From assembly GCF_002917095.1 (NCBI RefSeq), contig NZ_PQGA01000013.1, positions 62,001 through 126,000 on the forward strand: DNA of 64,000 bases, in the 5' to 3' direction. Of this stretch, positions 33,899 to 42,170 are shown one piece after another. A program made the position numbers and the translations under genes. The notes under the pieces were generated by a model, which saw only the letters and a list, made by a program, of their open reading frames with translations, was not told the DNA's origin and did no database searches. The stretch is from Paraburkholderia eburnea. GTDB taxonomy: Bacteria; Pseudomonadota; Gammaproteobacteria; Burkholderiales; Burkholderiaceae. Position 1 is the first letter of the stretch. Each line of letters begins with the position of its first letter.

Positions 33899-34633
33899 AT
33901 GAAAATCGCAGCCCTTTCGGATATCCACGGCAATCTGGCCGCGCTCGATGCCGTGTTAGACGATGCCCGTGGTCAAGCGGTCGATTTGATCGTCAATCTC
34001 GGCGATATGCTTTCTGGTGCGCTCTATCCTTCGCAAACGGCGGATCGGCTCATGGCGCTCGGCTTGCCGACAATCAAGGGCAATCACGAACGCCAGCTTC
34101 TTGCGGGAGATCCGGACCGCATGGGCCTGTCCGACCGGTTTGCACACCATCAATTGCGCGCCGATCAGTTGGCCTGGCTACGCGATTTGCCCGTCACGTC
34201 CAGACCTGTCGATGGCGTTCTGCTTGTGCATGGCACACCCTCAAGCGATCTGGATTACTTCCTTGAGACCGTGACCGCAAGCGGTTGCCGGGCTGCGACG
34301 CGCGCCGAAGTCGAAAGCCGCGCTGGCGACGTAGAGGCCGCGTTAATCCTTTGCGGGCACACGCATCTGCAACGATCGATGAAGCTCGATGACGGGCGGC
34401 TGATTGTGAACCCCGGCAGTGTCGGCTTGCCGGCGTATGAGGACGAACATCCGTTCCCGCATCGGATGCAGGCGGGGTCTCCCCATGCTCGTTACGCGAT
34501 CGTCACGGAGCATGCGTCGGGATGGGAGGTGGAGTTTAAAGCCGTCGAATACGACTGGAACGCGGCCGCGAACGTCGCCGCATCGAATGGCCGTCCGGAA
34601 TGGGAAAGGGCGCTTCGCACGGGATACTGCTGA
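33899..34633 (+). CDS. Metallophosphoesterase family protein
   Basis: A 244-residue calcineurin-like phosphoesterase. The metal motifs are complete: DIHGN (8-12), GDMLSG (near 37), GNHER (near 60) and GHTH (near 152). It resembles YfcE/DUF2436-type phosphodiesterases in length and in the NPGSVGLPAYED motif near residue 173. It is cytoplasmic, with no signal peptide. The substrate is unknown; it stands alone, 26 bp from a converging secreted-protein gene. Confidence 0.87.
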   Translation: MKIAALSDIHGNLAALDAVLDDARGQAVDLIVNLGDMLSGALYPSQTADRLMALGLPTIKGNHERQLLAGDPDRMGLSDRFAHHQLRADQLAWLRDLPVTSRPVDGVLLVHGTPSSDLDYFLETVTASGCRAATRAEVESRAGDVEAALILCGHTHLQRSMKLDDGRLIVNPGSVGLPAYEDEHPFPHRMQAGSPHARYAIVTEHASGWEVEFKAVEYDWNAAANVAASNGRPEWERALRTGYC

Positions 34634-34659
34634 AGTTCAATTCACGGCGGCGGACTCGC

Positions 34660-35121
34660 TCAATGCACGATCAAGGCATTGGACTGGGCATTACCCGCAC
34701 CGGCAGCGATATTGACGCCGATATTACCGCTTGCGCCGGCAAGTGCGCCCGCACCGAGTTCGGCCCTGGCGCTACCGGCGACCAGTTGCACGACGGCGTG
34801 CGTATGCTGTTGCGTGACGATTTCCGCTCGAGACGGGGTGGCCAGGACGAGCTGATTGGACTGCGCATTGAGCGCGCCGGCCGTCAGGTTCACGCCAACG
34901 TTGCCGCTTGCGCCTCGCAGCACGTCGGCGCCCACGGAAGCCGTCGGGGCTTGGACTTTAGCGCTGCCGCCGACGTCCTGCAGCGTGGTCAGTTTCACCG
35001 ATGAAAACACGGTGCTGCTGTCGTCGTCGGATAATGCGGCCGATGCGCCCGCGAACGCCGATGAAGCACCTGCACACGCTACGGCCCAGATCACTGGGGC
35101 GATTAACAAACGGACTTTCAT
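34660..35121 (-). CDS. Secreted repeat protein, adhesin- or amyloid-like, unknown
   Basis: A 153-residue protein with a clear signal peptide (cleavage near AFAG-AS, residue 24). The mature part holds two imperfect repeats of about 27 residues: LRGASGNVGVNLTAGALNAQ near residue 68 and LAGASGNIGVNIAAGAGNAQ near residue 126, each followed by SN-x-L. The Asn/Gln/Gly pattern (SGNxGVNxxAGxxNxQxN) recalls beta-solenoid or functional-amyloid repeats. It stands alone. The function is not known to me; an envelope or matrix role is inferred from the repeats only. Confidence 0.75.
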   Translation of the reverse strand: MKVRLLIAPVIWAVACAGASSAFAGASAALSDDDSSTVFSSVKLTTLQDVGGSAKVQAPTASVGADVLRGASGNVGVNLTAGALNAQSNQLVLATPSRAEIVTQQHTHAVVQLVAGSARAELGAGALAGASGNIGVNIAAGAGNAQSNALIVH

Positions 35122-35282
35122 CGGTGGCTCCCGGCGTGTGCGAAATCACACGGATACCCGCGATATCGACCGATGCCCGGCAAGTTGGATTGGGGTTTTC
35201 CCTGGGGCTGCGATGCCTGTGACTTGAAAGGAAGCGGTCATGTCTTCCAGGCAGGGCGCCGGAACGTAAGCCGCGAATGGCG

Positions 35283-35498
35283 CTATCCACGCTTGCGCAG
35301 CGGCGCAAGCAAATCTCGCAGGCCGTTATGATCCATCTCCTGCATCAACGCCAGGAGCCGGCCAATTTCGCCCGGCGGAAATCCTTCGCGGGCGAACCAG
35401 TTGAGGTAATGGCCGGGCAGGTCGGCGATCAGCCGGCCTTTGTATTTGCCGAAGGGCATGGCGAGCGTGACAAGGCGCTCGAGGTCTGCGGTTTCCAT
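35283..35498 (-). CDS. DUF3820 family small protein
   Basis: A 71-residue protein almost wholly made of the DUF3820 domain: MPFGKYKGRLIADLPGHYLN with WFAREGFPPG following, and a conserved LRDLL near the end. DUF3820 resembles the quorum-sensing-regulated or exonuclease-linked small domains found with DnaQ-like proteins; the function is unknown. ATG 35498 starts the domain directly; an upstream in-frame start would add 17 residues without family support. The 161-bp gap to the secreted-protein gene shows no clear feature. Confidence 0.78.
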   Translation of the reverse strand: METADLERLVTLAMPFGKYKGRLIADLPGHYLNWFAREGFPPGEIGRLLALMQEMDHNGLRDLLAPLRKRG

Positions 35499-35617
35499 GG
35501 GAGCGTATTGTGCACGTTTCCTGTTCCTGCAACATGCCGCATCAGACACAACATCGCATCAGTGAAGCCGCCTTTCTCCGGCGGGGACGCTCGATCAGCG
35601 CGCATTTGCCGGGATCA

Positions 35618-36106
35618 CTACCGCGCGCCCGAGGCGTGAACCTCCACGCCATCGGCGAATTTTCGCAAAAGACGCACGAGCTCGTCGATTTCCTGGTGCT
35701 CCCAATGGGCGAATAACGCACGCCCAAGGCGATCCCGCGCCGCGTCGACGGCATCGGTCATCGTCTTGCCCTTGGGCGTCACGATCACTTCCCGAACGCG
35801 TCCGTCTGCGGCGCCCGCGCGACGATCGACCAGGCCCAGGCTCTCAAGCTTCGCCACCTGGCGGCTCACCGTGGAGTGATCGCGGCCGACCCGTCCAGCC
35901 AGATCGACCATGCCAATCGGCCCGAATCGCTCGACGGCAACCAGCAGCGGAAAGAGGGCGCGGTCGAGCGAAATGCCCGCTTCCTGAATCATGCTTTCGT
36001 CCACATCGGGACGGTTCATCACGCTGACGATCCTGATCAGCGCTCCGTGCAATTCCCGGATCGATTTCGAAATGCGTGTATCTTGCACATTTTTTCGTGA
36101 CGGCAT
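35618..36106 (-). CDS. MarR-family transcriptional regulator
   Basis: A 162-residue MarR protein with the winged helix at residues 55-120 (MVDLAGRVGRDHSTVSRQVA, then LGLVDRRAGAADGRVREVI). AGGAGG lies 5 bases upstream of ATG 36106, which settles the start. It diverges from a flavin monooxygenase gene across only 46 bp, the normal layout of a repressor sensing a phenolic ligand handled by the monooxygenase. Confidence 0.9.
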   Translation of the reverse strand: MPSRKNVQDTRISKSIRELHGALIRIVSVMNRPDVDESMIQEAGISLDRALFPLLVAVERFGPIGMVDLAGRVGRDHSTVSRQVAKLESLGLVDRRAGAADGRVREVIVTPKGKTMTDAVDAARDRLGRALFAHWEHQEIDELVRLLRKFADGVEVHASGAR

Positions 36107-36152
36107 AACATCCTCCTGTTGCGTGCATTTTACACATTGTTCGGAGGCGAAG

Positions 36153-37643
36153 GTGCGAGAGATATCGGTTGACGTGGTGATTTCGGGGGCCGGAGCGGCA
36201 GGCCTGACGCTGGCGATCGAACTGGCCAGACGTGGCGTGTCCTTCTGTCTGCTCGACAAACTGGAGGCGCCGTTCGGCGGGTCGCGCGGCAAGGGCATTC
36301 AGCCGCGAACCCTTGAGATTTTCGAGGATCTCGGCATTCTGGATCGCATGTTGCTGGCGGGCGGCCCGTATCCGCCCGAGCGCAAATATCGCGAGGACGG
36401 CAGCTATTTCGAACAGGAAGTCCACGGGTGCGATGAGCCGACGCCATCGGAGCCTTATCGTTCGCCGCTGCTCGTCGCGCAGTTTCGCAGCGAGTCCGTC
36501 ATGCGCGAACGGCTTGCGGAACTCGGCCATCAGGTGCAGTACGGTTGCGAACTAGTGGGGTTGGAGCAGGATGAAGACGGCGTCGTGGCGCGCGTTGCCG
36601 GCCAGGCGGGCGAACGGACCATTCGGACCCGCTTTCTGGTCGGCGCAGATGGCGGTCGCAGTTTTGTGCGAAACGCCATGGGTATCGGCTTCCCAGGTAA
36701 AACGTTAGGTGTGCGAGCCGTTGTCGCCGATGTCTTTCTATCAGGCCTGGAACGCGATGTCTGGCATCGCTTCAACGAAGGCTCCATGGAGCGGCAGCTC
36801 TCGCTGTGTCCGCTTGTCGGCACGGAGATGTTCCAGCTACAGGCGCCTGTTGCACTGGAAGGCGATATCGATCTCCGCGCCGAAGGACTTGCCGTCATGG
36901 TTCACGCGCGCACGGGCCGCGATGACATCCATATCGAATCCGTATCGTGGGCATCGGCTTACAACATGAACGCACGCCTCGCCGACCGTTATCGTGATGG
37001 ACGCGTGTTTCTCGTGGGTGACGCCGCGCACATTCATCCCCCTACCGGCGGGCAGGGCCTCAATACCAGTGTCCAGGATGCCTTCAATCTTGGCTGGAAG
37101 CTGGCGGCGGTGATCAACGGCGCGCCTGACTCGTTGCTCGACAGCTATGAAGCAGAGCGCAGAGCGGTGGCTGCTGAAATGCTCGGTCTCACGACCAGAC
37201 TGCTCGATGCGATGAAGCGCGGCGACAATCGCCGGGGTCGCGAAGTACGGCAGCTTGATATTGGCTATCCGGAGTCCGCGCTCGCGCTGGAATGCCCCCA
37301 ACGTTCGTCGGGACCGCGTGCCGGCGACCGGGCGCCCGATGCGCCAATTCGTCGTATAAGCGGGCATTCGGCGCGCGTATTCGATTTGTTGAAGGGCGCG
37401 CATTGGACGCTTTTCGGCTATGGCGTCGATCGCGATCGGGTCGCACCGCGCGCGGGCCTGCACATTCACACGTTCGGCGTTCGCGGCGATGTCGTGGATG
37501 ACGGCGGGCATTTCAAAAATGCGTACGCGGCGGAGAACGGCGACTGGGTACTGGTGCGTCCCGATGGCTATATTGGCGCGATCGTATCGAATGACAATCT
37601 CGCGTCACTGGAGCATTACTTTCAATTCGACGCTCTGCCTTGA
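36153..37643 (+). CDS. FAD-dependent aromatic monooxygenase (PheA/TfdB type)
   Basis: A 496-residue class A flavoprotein monooxygenase. GAGAAGLTLAIELARRG (residues 12-28) binds FAD, GADGGRSFVR near residue 166 is the DG motif, and GDAAHIHPPTGGQGLNTSV near residue 290 is the GD motif; a thioredoxin-like C-terminal domain follows. It would hydroxylate a phenolic substrate with NAD(P)H and oxygen. GTG 36153 is chosen because GGAGG lies 5 bases upstream; an earlier ATG would read through the MarR gene. A short palindrome-like GTGCATTTTACAC in the 46-bp gap (36122-36134) may be the MarR site. The substrate is unknown; a link to the hap pathway is possible but distant. Confidence 0.88.
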   Translation: MREISVDVVISGAGAAGLTLAIELARRGVSFCLLDKLEAPFGGSRGKGIQPRTLEIFEDLGILDRMLLAGGPYPPERKYREDGSYFEQEVHGCDEPTPSEPYRSPLLVAQFRSESVMRERLAELGHQVQYGCELVGLEQDEDGVVARVAGQAGERTIRTRFLVGADGGRSFVRNAMGIGFPGKTLGVRAVVADVFLSGLERDVWHRFNEGSMERQLSLCPLVGTEMFQLQAPVALEGDIDLRAEGLAVMVHARTGRDDIHIESVSWASAYNMNARLADRYRDGRVFLVGDAAHIHPPTGGQGLNTSVQDAFNLGWKLAAVINGAPDSLLDSYEAERRAVAAEMLGLTTRLLDAMKRGDNRRGREVRQLDIGYPESALALECPQRSSGPRAGDRAPDAPIRRISGHSARVFDLLKGAHWTLFGYGVDRDRVAPRAGLHIHTFGVRGDVVDDGGHFKNAYAAENGDWVLVRPDGYIGAIVSNDNLASLEHYFQFDALP

Positions 37644-37741
37644 TGCAATGCATCAGACGCGATGCCGCCGGATTTCGCGCGGCGCGACTACAATCGTCAG
37701 CAGATTAATCTTATCTAACGGCAATAGCCTGTCGCCGCATC

Positions 37742-38146
37742 ATGGCACGAGTACTGGTGGTTGACGACGATTGCGAGTTACTGGGCGCTCTGACCCTCGC
37801 GCTCTCCGACGCGTTCGAGGTCGTCGCGGCCGAGGACGGCCATGCGGCCTGGGCTGTCCTGAACGATGGCCCGGTGGATGCCGTCATCACGGACCTGCGT
37901 ATGCCCGGTATGTCGGGTGGCACGCTATGCGAAAAGATTCGCGATCGCGCCGGCATCGCGTCGTTGCCGGTCATCCTCGTGTCCGGGGAATATAGTCCGC
38001 CGGCATTCGTGCGCTATGACTGCTATCTGCGCAAGCCGCTGGATATGCAGCAACTCGTGGAAACGACAAAACGCCTGCTGCTGGCCGATCCGTTTCGCGC
38101 TATCGGCAATCCCGTTGGAAGGCCGCATGAGCGGTTGCCGGACTAA
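37742..38146 (+). CDS. Stand-alone response-regulator receiver protein
   Basis: A 134-residue receiver domain without an output domain. The acidic pair is in VVDDDCE (residues 6-12), the phosphorylated Asp is in ITDLRMPG near residue 51, and the conserved Lys is in LRKPLDM near residue 99. No histidine kinase lies nearby, so it may relay signals by binding a partner. It ends 13 bp before the secreted hydrolase gene, so the two could be cotranscribed. Confidence 0.86.
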   Translation: MARVLVVDDDCELLGALTLALSDAFEVVAAEDGHAAWAVLNDGPVDAVITDLRMPGMSGGTLCEKIRDRAGIASLPVILVSGEYSPPAFVRYDCYLRKPLDMQQLVETTKRLLLADPFRAIGNPVGRPHERLPD

Positions 38147-38159
38147 TTTAAACGACACG

Positions 38160-38966
38160 ATGAAACGTCTTTGCTGCGTGCTGGCCGCGAGTTTCATGAT
38201 GGCGAATATCCACGCCAATCCGCTCGATCATGGCGACCTCGCCACGTTTCCCACGCGCGATGGCGTCACGCAAAGCGTGTTCATCTCGACACCCGCACCC
38301 AGGCCTGCATGGGTGATCGTGCTGTTCGGCGGCACGCCGGGCGCGCTGCATCTCGGCCCGAACGGCGCGACGACGCTCACGGGCAATTTCCTGGTCCGTT
38401 CGGCGCAGCACTGGATCGACGATGGCGAAGCGGTCGTACTGGTGGATACGCCGTCCGACCACCCGGAAGGCGTCGATGACGATTTCCGTCACGGCAAGGA
38501 ATCATTCGCCGATACTCAAACGCTCGTGGCCAAAGTGCGCGAGCGCTTTCCCGAAGCAAAAATTGCGCTGGTCGGTACGAGTGCAGGGACGGTTTCGGTG
38601 GGCAATGCGCTGGAGCGCGATCCAAAAATCGCCGACGCCTTCGTGCTGACTTCGCCCGTCACGGTTTCGCGCAAGGGCGACGCGACCGTTGCCGATCTCG
38701 ACGTGGACGGCACGCAAAGCCGCGTGCTGGTGGTCTCCAATGCGGGCGATCAATGCCCTTCATCGCCCGCCGATATCGCGAAGCGGCTGGCGAATAATCG
38801 CCACTACGATTTCATCGAAGTGAATTCGAGCGAAGGCGATCGCTATGGCGCAGGACGTTGCGGCGGCCATTCTCCCCATGGTTTTCTCGGCATTGAGAAA
38901 GAAGTGCTCAAAGCAATTCAGGCCTGGCTGAAAGCGCGGCCGGACACCCCACCCGCGCCACGCTGA
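38160..38966 (+). CDS. Secreted alpha/beta-hydrolase-like protein
   Basis: A 268-residue protein with a signal peptide (MKRLCCVLAASFMMANIHA, cleavage before NP). LVGTSAGTVSVG near residue 140 is a G-x-S-x-G nucleophile elbow, and HSPHGFLG near residue 240 offers the catalytic His. The oxyanion region FGGTPGALHLG lies near residue 55. Two mature cysteines (DQCPSSP, GRCGGHS) could form a disulfide, which suits the periplasm. Its substrate is unknown. The start at 38160 follows directly after the receiver gene; the longer frame overlaps that gene and is rejected. Confidence 0.8.
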   Translation: MKRLCCVLAASFMMANIHANPLDHGDLATFPTRDGVTQSVFISTPAPRPAWVIVLFGGTPGALHLGPNGATTLTGNFLVRSAQHWIDDGEAVVLVDTPSDHPEGVDDDFRHGKESFADTQTLVAKVRERFPEAKIALVGTSAGTVSVGNALERDPKIADAFVLTSPVTVSRKGDATVADLDVDGTQSRVLVVSNAGDQCPSSPADIAKRLANNRHYDFIEVNSSEGDRYGAGRCGGHSPHGFLGIEKEVLKAIQAWLKARPDTPPAPR

Positions 38967-38989
38967 TATCGATAGCCTGCAAACGGCTC

Positions 38990-39041
38990 ATATCGTTGTG
39001 CCAATCCGTTATTGGAGCGTGGCGCGGCGTCTTCCTATACT
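38990..39041 (+). promoter_or_regulatory. groES promoter with sulfur-type box (site A)
   Basis: ATATCG (38990-38995), an 11-bp centre and CGTTAT (39007-39012) form an imperfect inverted repeat that runs into TTGGAG (39012-39017), and TATACT follows at 39036-39041 after 18 bp. The start-to-start distances (22 to the -35, 46 to the -10) are identical to those at 56578 and, on the other strand, at 62932. I infer a promoter activated by a LysR-type protein of the CysB/SsuR kind. Transcription would begin near 39048, directly before the CIRCE element. Confidence 0.7.
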
Positions 39042-39052
39042 CGGTTTCCTGA

Positions 39053-39079
39053 TCAGCACTCGCATGGGGCGAGTGCCAG
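39053..39079. promoter_or_regulatory. CIRCE element (HrcA operator) of groES-groEL
   Basis: TCAGCACTC (39053-39061), a 9-bp spacer and GAGTGCCAG (39071-39079) match the CIRCE consensus TTAGCACTC-N9-GAGTGCTAA at 15 of 18 arm positions, including the perfect GCACTC/GAGTGC core and the exact spacer. It lies just downstream of the inferred transcription start, the usual place for HrcA repression. Confidence 0.87.
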
Positions 39080-39119
39080 AGATCGCCGGAAAACCCGCAA
39101 CAGCAAAGGAAAGACGCCC

Positions 39120-39410
39120 ATGAGCCTGCGCCCATTGCACGATCGCGTGATCGTCAAACGCCTCGACCAGGAAACCCGCACCGCGTCGGGCCTGGTGATT
39201 CCCGATAGCGCCGCTGAAAAGCCCGACCAGGGCGAAGTCCTCGCCGTGGGACCTGGCCGCCGCGACAACGATGGCCGCCGCATCGCGCCCGATCTGAGCG
39301 TGGGCGATCGCGTGCTGTTCGGCAAATACGCTGGCCAGACCGTGAAGGTCGACGGCAATGAACTGCTCGTGCTGCGCGAAGAAGATATCGTCGCCGTTGT
39401 TAATCGCTAG
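39120..39410 (+). CDS. groES: Co-chaperonin GroES, sulfur-free paralogue
   Basis: A 96-residue GroES (MSLRPLHDRVIVKRLDQETR; mobile loop near residues 17-33; C-terminal EEDIVAVVNR). It caps the GroEL cavity in the cytoplasm. It contains no Cys and no Met apart from the initiator. The start at 39120 follows AAAGGAAAG. It lies 43 bp before groEL, preceded by the sulfur-type promoter and CIRCE. I take it as a secondary, condition-specific copy because of the altered partner GroEL; the housekeeping copy should be elsewhere in the genome. Confidence 0.95.
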   Translation: MSLRPLHDRVIVKRLDQETRTASGLVIPDSAAEKPDQGEVLAVGPGRRDNDGRRIAPDLSVGDRVLFGKYAGQTVKVDGNELLVLREEDIVAVVNR

Positions 39411-39453
39411 TTAATCGCTAAATTCCGCTTTAACGCCTGAGAGAAAACCCATC

Positions 39454-41088
39454 ATGGCATCCAAAGAAATCGTATTCGGCGATATCGCCCGCACGAAACT
39501 GATCGAAGGCGTGAATATTCTCGCCGACGCCGTCAAGGTCACGCTCGGTCCCAAGGGCCGCAACGTCGTGCTCGAACGCAGCTTCGGCGCGCCCGTCGTC
39601 ACCAAGGACGGCGTGTCGGTGGCCAAGGAAGTGGAACTGGCCGACAAGCTCCAGAACATCGGCGCGCAGATCGTCAAGGAAGTGGCATCGAAAACCAGCG
39701 ACGCCGCCGGCGACGGCACGACCACGGCGACCGTGCTGGCTCAAGCCATCGTGCGCGAAGGGCAAAAATACGTGGCGGCGGGTCTGAATCCTCTCGATCT
39801 GAAGCGCGGTATCGACAAGGCGGTCATCGCCGCCATCGAGGAACTGAAGAAGATCAGCAAGCCCACGACCACGAGCAAGGAGATCGCCCAGGTTGCGACC
39901 ATCTCGGCCAATGGCGAGGAATCGATCGGCCAGCGCATCGCGGAAGCCATCGACCGCGTGGGCAAGGAAGGCGTGATCACCGTTGAAGACGGCAAGTCGC
40001 TTGCCGACGAACTCGACGTGGTGGAAGGGCTGCAATTCGATCGCGGCTATCTTTCGCCGTATTTCATCAACAATCAGGACAAGCAGATTGCCGAACTCGA
40101 CAATCCGTTCATCCTGCTATTCGACAAGAAGATTTCGAATATCCGCGATCTGCTGCCGGTGCTGGAGCAGGTGGCGAAGGCGGGACGCCCGCTGCTGCTG
40201 ATCGCCGAGGATATCGAAGGCGAGGCGCTGGCGACACTCGTTGTCAACAACATTCGCGGCGTGCTCAAGACGGTCGCGGTGAAGGCGCCGGGTTTTGGCG
40301 ATCGCCGCAAAGCGCTGCTTGAAGACATCGCGATTCTTACGGGCGGCCAGGTGATCGCCGAGGAAACCGGCCTCACGCTCGAAAAGGCGACGCTCGCGGA
40401 ACTGGGTCAGGCCAAGCGCATCGAGGTGAGCAAGGAGAACACCACGGTGATCGATGGCGCGGGCGAGGCGTCGGCGATCGAGGCGCGCGTGAAGCAGATT
40501 CGTCTGCAGATCGAGGAAGCGAGTTCCGACTACGACCGCGAAAAGCTGCAGGAACGCGTGGCGAAGCTGGCGGGCGGCGTGGCCGTCATCAAGGTGGGCG
40601 GCGCAACCGAAATCGAAGTGAAGGAAAAGAAGGACCGCGTGGACGACGCGCTGCACGCCACGCGCGCGGCGGTGGAAGAGGGCATCGTGCCGGGCGGCGG
40701 CGTGGCGCTGATCCGCGTGCGTCAGGCGATTCTCGACCTCAAGGGTATCAATGCCGATCAGACGGCGGGCGTGAAGATCGTGCTGCGAGCGCTCGAAGAG
40801 CCGCTGCGCCAGATCGTGACCAACGCAGGCGAGGAAGCGAGCGTGGTGGCGGCGAAGGTCGCGGAAGGCAGCGGCAATTTCGGCTATGACGCAGCCACGG
40901 GGCAGTACGGCGATCTGGTGGAAAAGGGCGTGCTCGATCCGACCAAGGTGACGCGCACGGCGTTGCAGAATGCGGCTTCGGTAGCGGGGCTGTTGCTGAC
41001 GACCGATGCGACCGTGTATGAGGCGCCGAAGCCCGCTGCGACGGGTTTGCCGGGTGGTGCGCCGGGCGGACCGGATCTCGGGTTCTGA
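39454..41088 (+). CDS. groEL: Chaperonin GroEL, sulfur-free paralogue
   Basis: A 544-residue chaperonin. ATP-site elements are intact: GDGTTTATVL near residue 86 and VDDALHATRAAVEEGIVPGG near residue 396. The whole protein has no Cys and no Met except the initiator. At many positions where I recall Met or Cys in the housekeeping Burkholderiales GroEL, this copy has Leu, Ile, Gln or Thr (for example LQNIGAQIVKE, AAGLNPLDL, KPTTT, KALLEDIA, LRALEEPL). The usual Gly-Gly-Met tail is replaced by PGGAPGGPDLGF. It is followed by a terminator and the taurine-uptake genes. I infer a chaperonin made under sulfur limitation. Confidence 0.96.
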   Translation: MASKEIVFGDIARTKLIEGVNILADAVKVTLGPKGRNVVLERSFGAPVVTKDGVSVAKEVELADKLQNIGAQIVKEVASKTSDAAGDGTTTATVLAQAIVREGQKYVAAGLNPLDLKRGIDKAVIAAIEELKKISKPTTTSKEIAQVATISANGEESIGQRIAEAIDRVGKEGVITVEDGKSLADELDVVEGLQFDRGYLSPYFINNQDKQIAELDNPFILLFDKKISNIRDLLPVLEQVAKAGRPLLLIAEDIEGEALATLVVNNIRGVLKTVAVKAPGFGDRRKALLEDIAILTGGQVIAEETGLTLEKATLAELGQAKRIEVSKENTTVIDGAGEASAIEARVKQIRLQIEEASSDYDREKLQERVAKLAGGVAVIKVGGATEIEVKEKKDRVDDALHATRAAVEEGIVPGGGVALIRVRQAILDLKGINADQTAGVKIVLRALEEPLRQIVTNAGEEASVVAAKVAEGSGNFGYDAATGQYGDLVEKGVLDPTKVTRTALQNAASVAGLLLTTDATVYEAPKPAATGLPGGAPGGPDLGF

Positions 41089-41110
41089 TCCGGGCGTCAT
41101 GATTGGCGGG

Positions 41111-41138
41111 AAAAGCCGGGAGATTTCCCGGCTTTTTT
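41111..41138 (+). terminator. Intrinsic terminator of groES-groEL
   Basis: AAAAGCCGGG (41111-41120) pairs with CCCGGCTTTT (41127-41136) around a 6-base loop, with six T at the end. It lies 22 bp after the groEL stop. The A-rich side lets it serve the converging VOC gene too. Confidence 0.92.
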
Positions 41139-41158
41139 GTTTTTCAGAAATTAATTCG

Positions 41159-42013
41159 TCATCCCAGGCAAGCGGAAAGTTCGAGCGAGGCGCCATGCGT
41201 GAGCGCACGCGGCAGCGTGCGGGCATGACTGACATGCGCCGTGGCGAGCGTCACGCCGAACACGCCTTCTCCACTGGCGGCGAGAAACGCCTGCAACCTC
41301 GCATGCAACCCCGCACGTGGCTCGTCGGCTGGCGTATCCGCCTCATCGCTCGCCGATGAGCCGCGCGGCGCGAGCAGCACAAGCGTCGCCGTACCGCTCG
41401 CAAACGTCGCGAGCCTGACCGCATGACCCGGCAGCGCAGCCACATGCGCATCGAAGGCGCCGCCCAGCAGCGCACGATAGCGCTTGATGCTCGCCTCCAG
41501 ATCCTTCACGACGATCGCCACGCTGGCGACACCTTGCGCGCCATTCGCGTGCCGCCGTGCTTCGCCCACGGCCACGCGCAGGAAGCGCGGCGTGAGATCG
41601 CTGCATAGCAAAGGCAGGTCGCGTGTGGTGGGAACGGCGGTCTGCCATTCGATGCGCGTGCCATCGGGACGGATGCGCCCGCCCGGGATCGGGCCTTCGT
41701 AATGCAGGCCGCGCGCGCGTGCGGCCTCGATAGCATCCGGCACGCTGGGCGCAAGCAACGCGAAATCGGCGAAACCTTCCGCGGACGACTGAACGCCGTG
41801 AGGCCAGCGCGATTCGCGCGCCTGGCGCAGGCCGGGCACGGCGGCCGTCAGGTCGAGAAAGCGGCCGTCGTCGAAGCCGATCAACGCGTGCCGTGTGGTG
41901 CCGTCCGCATGGATGCCGCCGCGCTGCACGGTAAAGCCGGTCTCGCTGAAATCGGCGATGGCCTGTTCGATATCTTCAACGCGAATGACGACATGATCGA
42001 GCGGCAAGGACAT
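41159..42013 (-). CDS. VOC/glyoxalase-like protein
   Basis: A 284-residue protein of the glyoxalase-like (Glyoxalase_3) type: LDHVVIRVEDIEQAIADFSE starts the first betaalphabetabetabeta unit and VASVAIVVKDLEASIKRYRA near residue 165 the second. Metal ligands would be the His of DHVVIRV and later acidic residues. The function is unknown; dioxygenase, lyase or isomerase are all possible. It lies 157 bp after tauC on the same strand, where taurine clusters usually carry the tauD dioxygenase. It has no internal Met and two Cys, which suits co-expression with the sulfur genes. Confidence 0.78.
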   Translation of the reverse strand: MSLPLDHVVIRVEDIEQAIADFSETGFTVQRGGIHADGTTRHALIGFDDGRFLDLTAAVPGLRQARESRWPHGVQSSAEGFADFALLAPSVPDAIEAARARGLHYEGPIPGGRIRPDGTRIEWQTAVPTTRDLPLLCSDLTPRFLRVAVGEARRHANGAQGVASVAIVVKDLEASIKRYRALLGGAFDAHVAALPGHAVRLATFASGTATLVLLAPRGSSASDEADTPADEPRAGLHARLQAFLAASGEGVFGVTLATAHVSHARTLPRALTHGASLELSACLG

Positions 42014-42170
42014 GGCCGGGTCTCTCCATAAGGGTGAAAGACCAGACTAGGAGTCGCCTTGCAGCGAGGCAACCAATCAATGCTGGGAAGGATATGAAGC
42101 GGCGCGCGCGCGAGTTTTACGTCGCGCGCGGCAGAGGGATAAATAACGCAAGGGAAAGGCGAAAAGGCGT

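Noticed and set aside
39454..41088. GroEL as a decaying pseudogene because its C-terminal tail is unusual
   Set aside because: The frame is intact over the full length, ATP-site motifs are conserved and replacements of Met and Cys are conservative, which indicates selection rather than decay.
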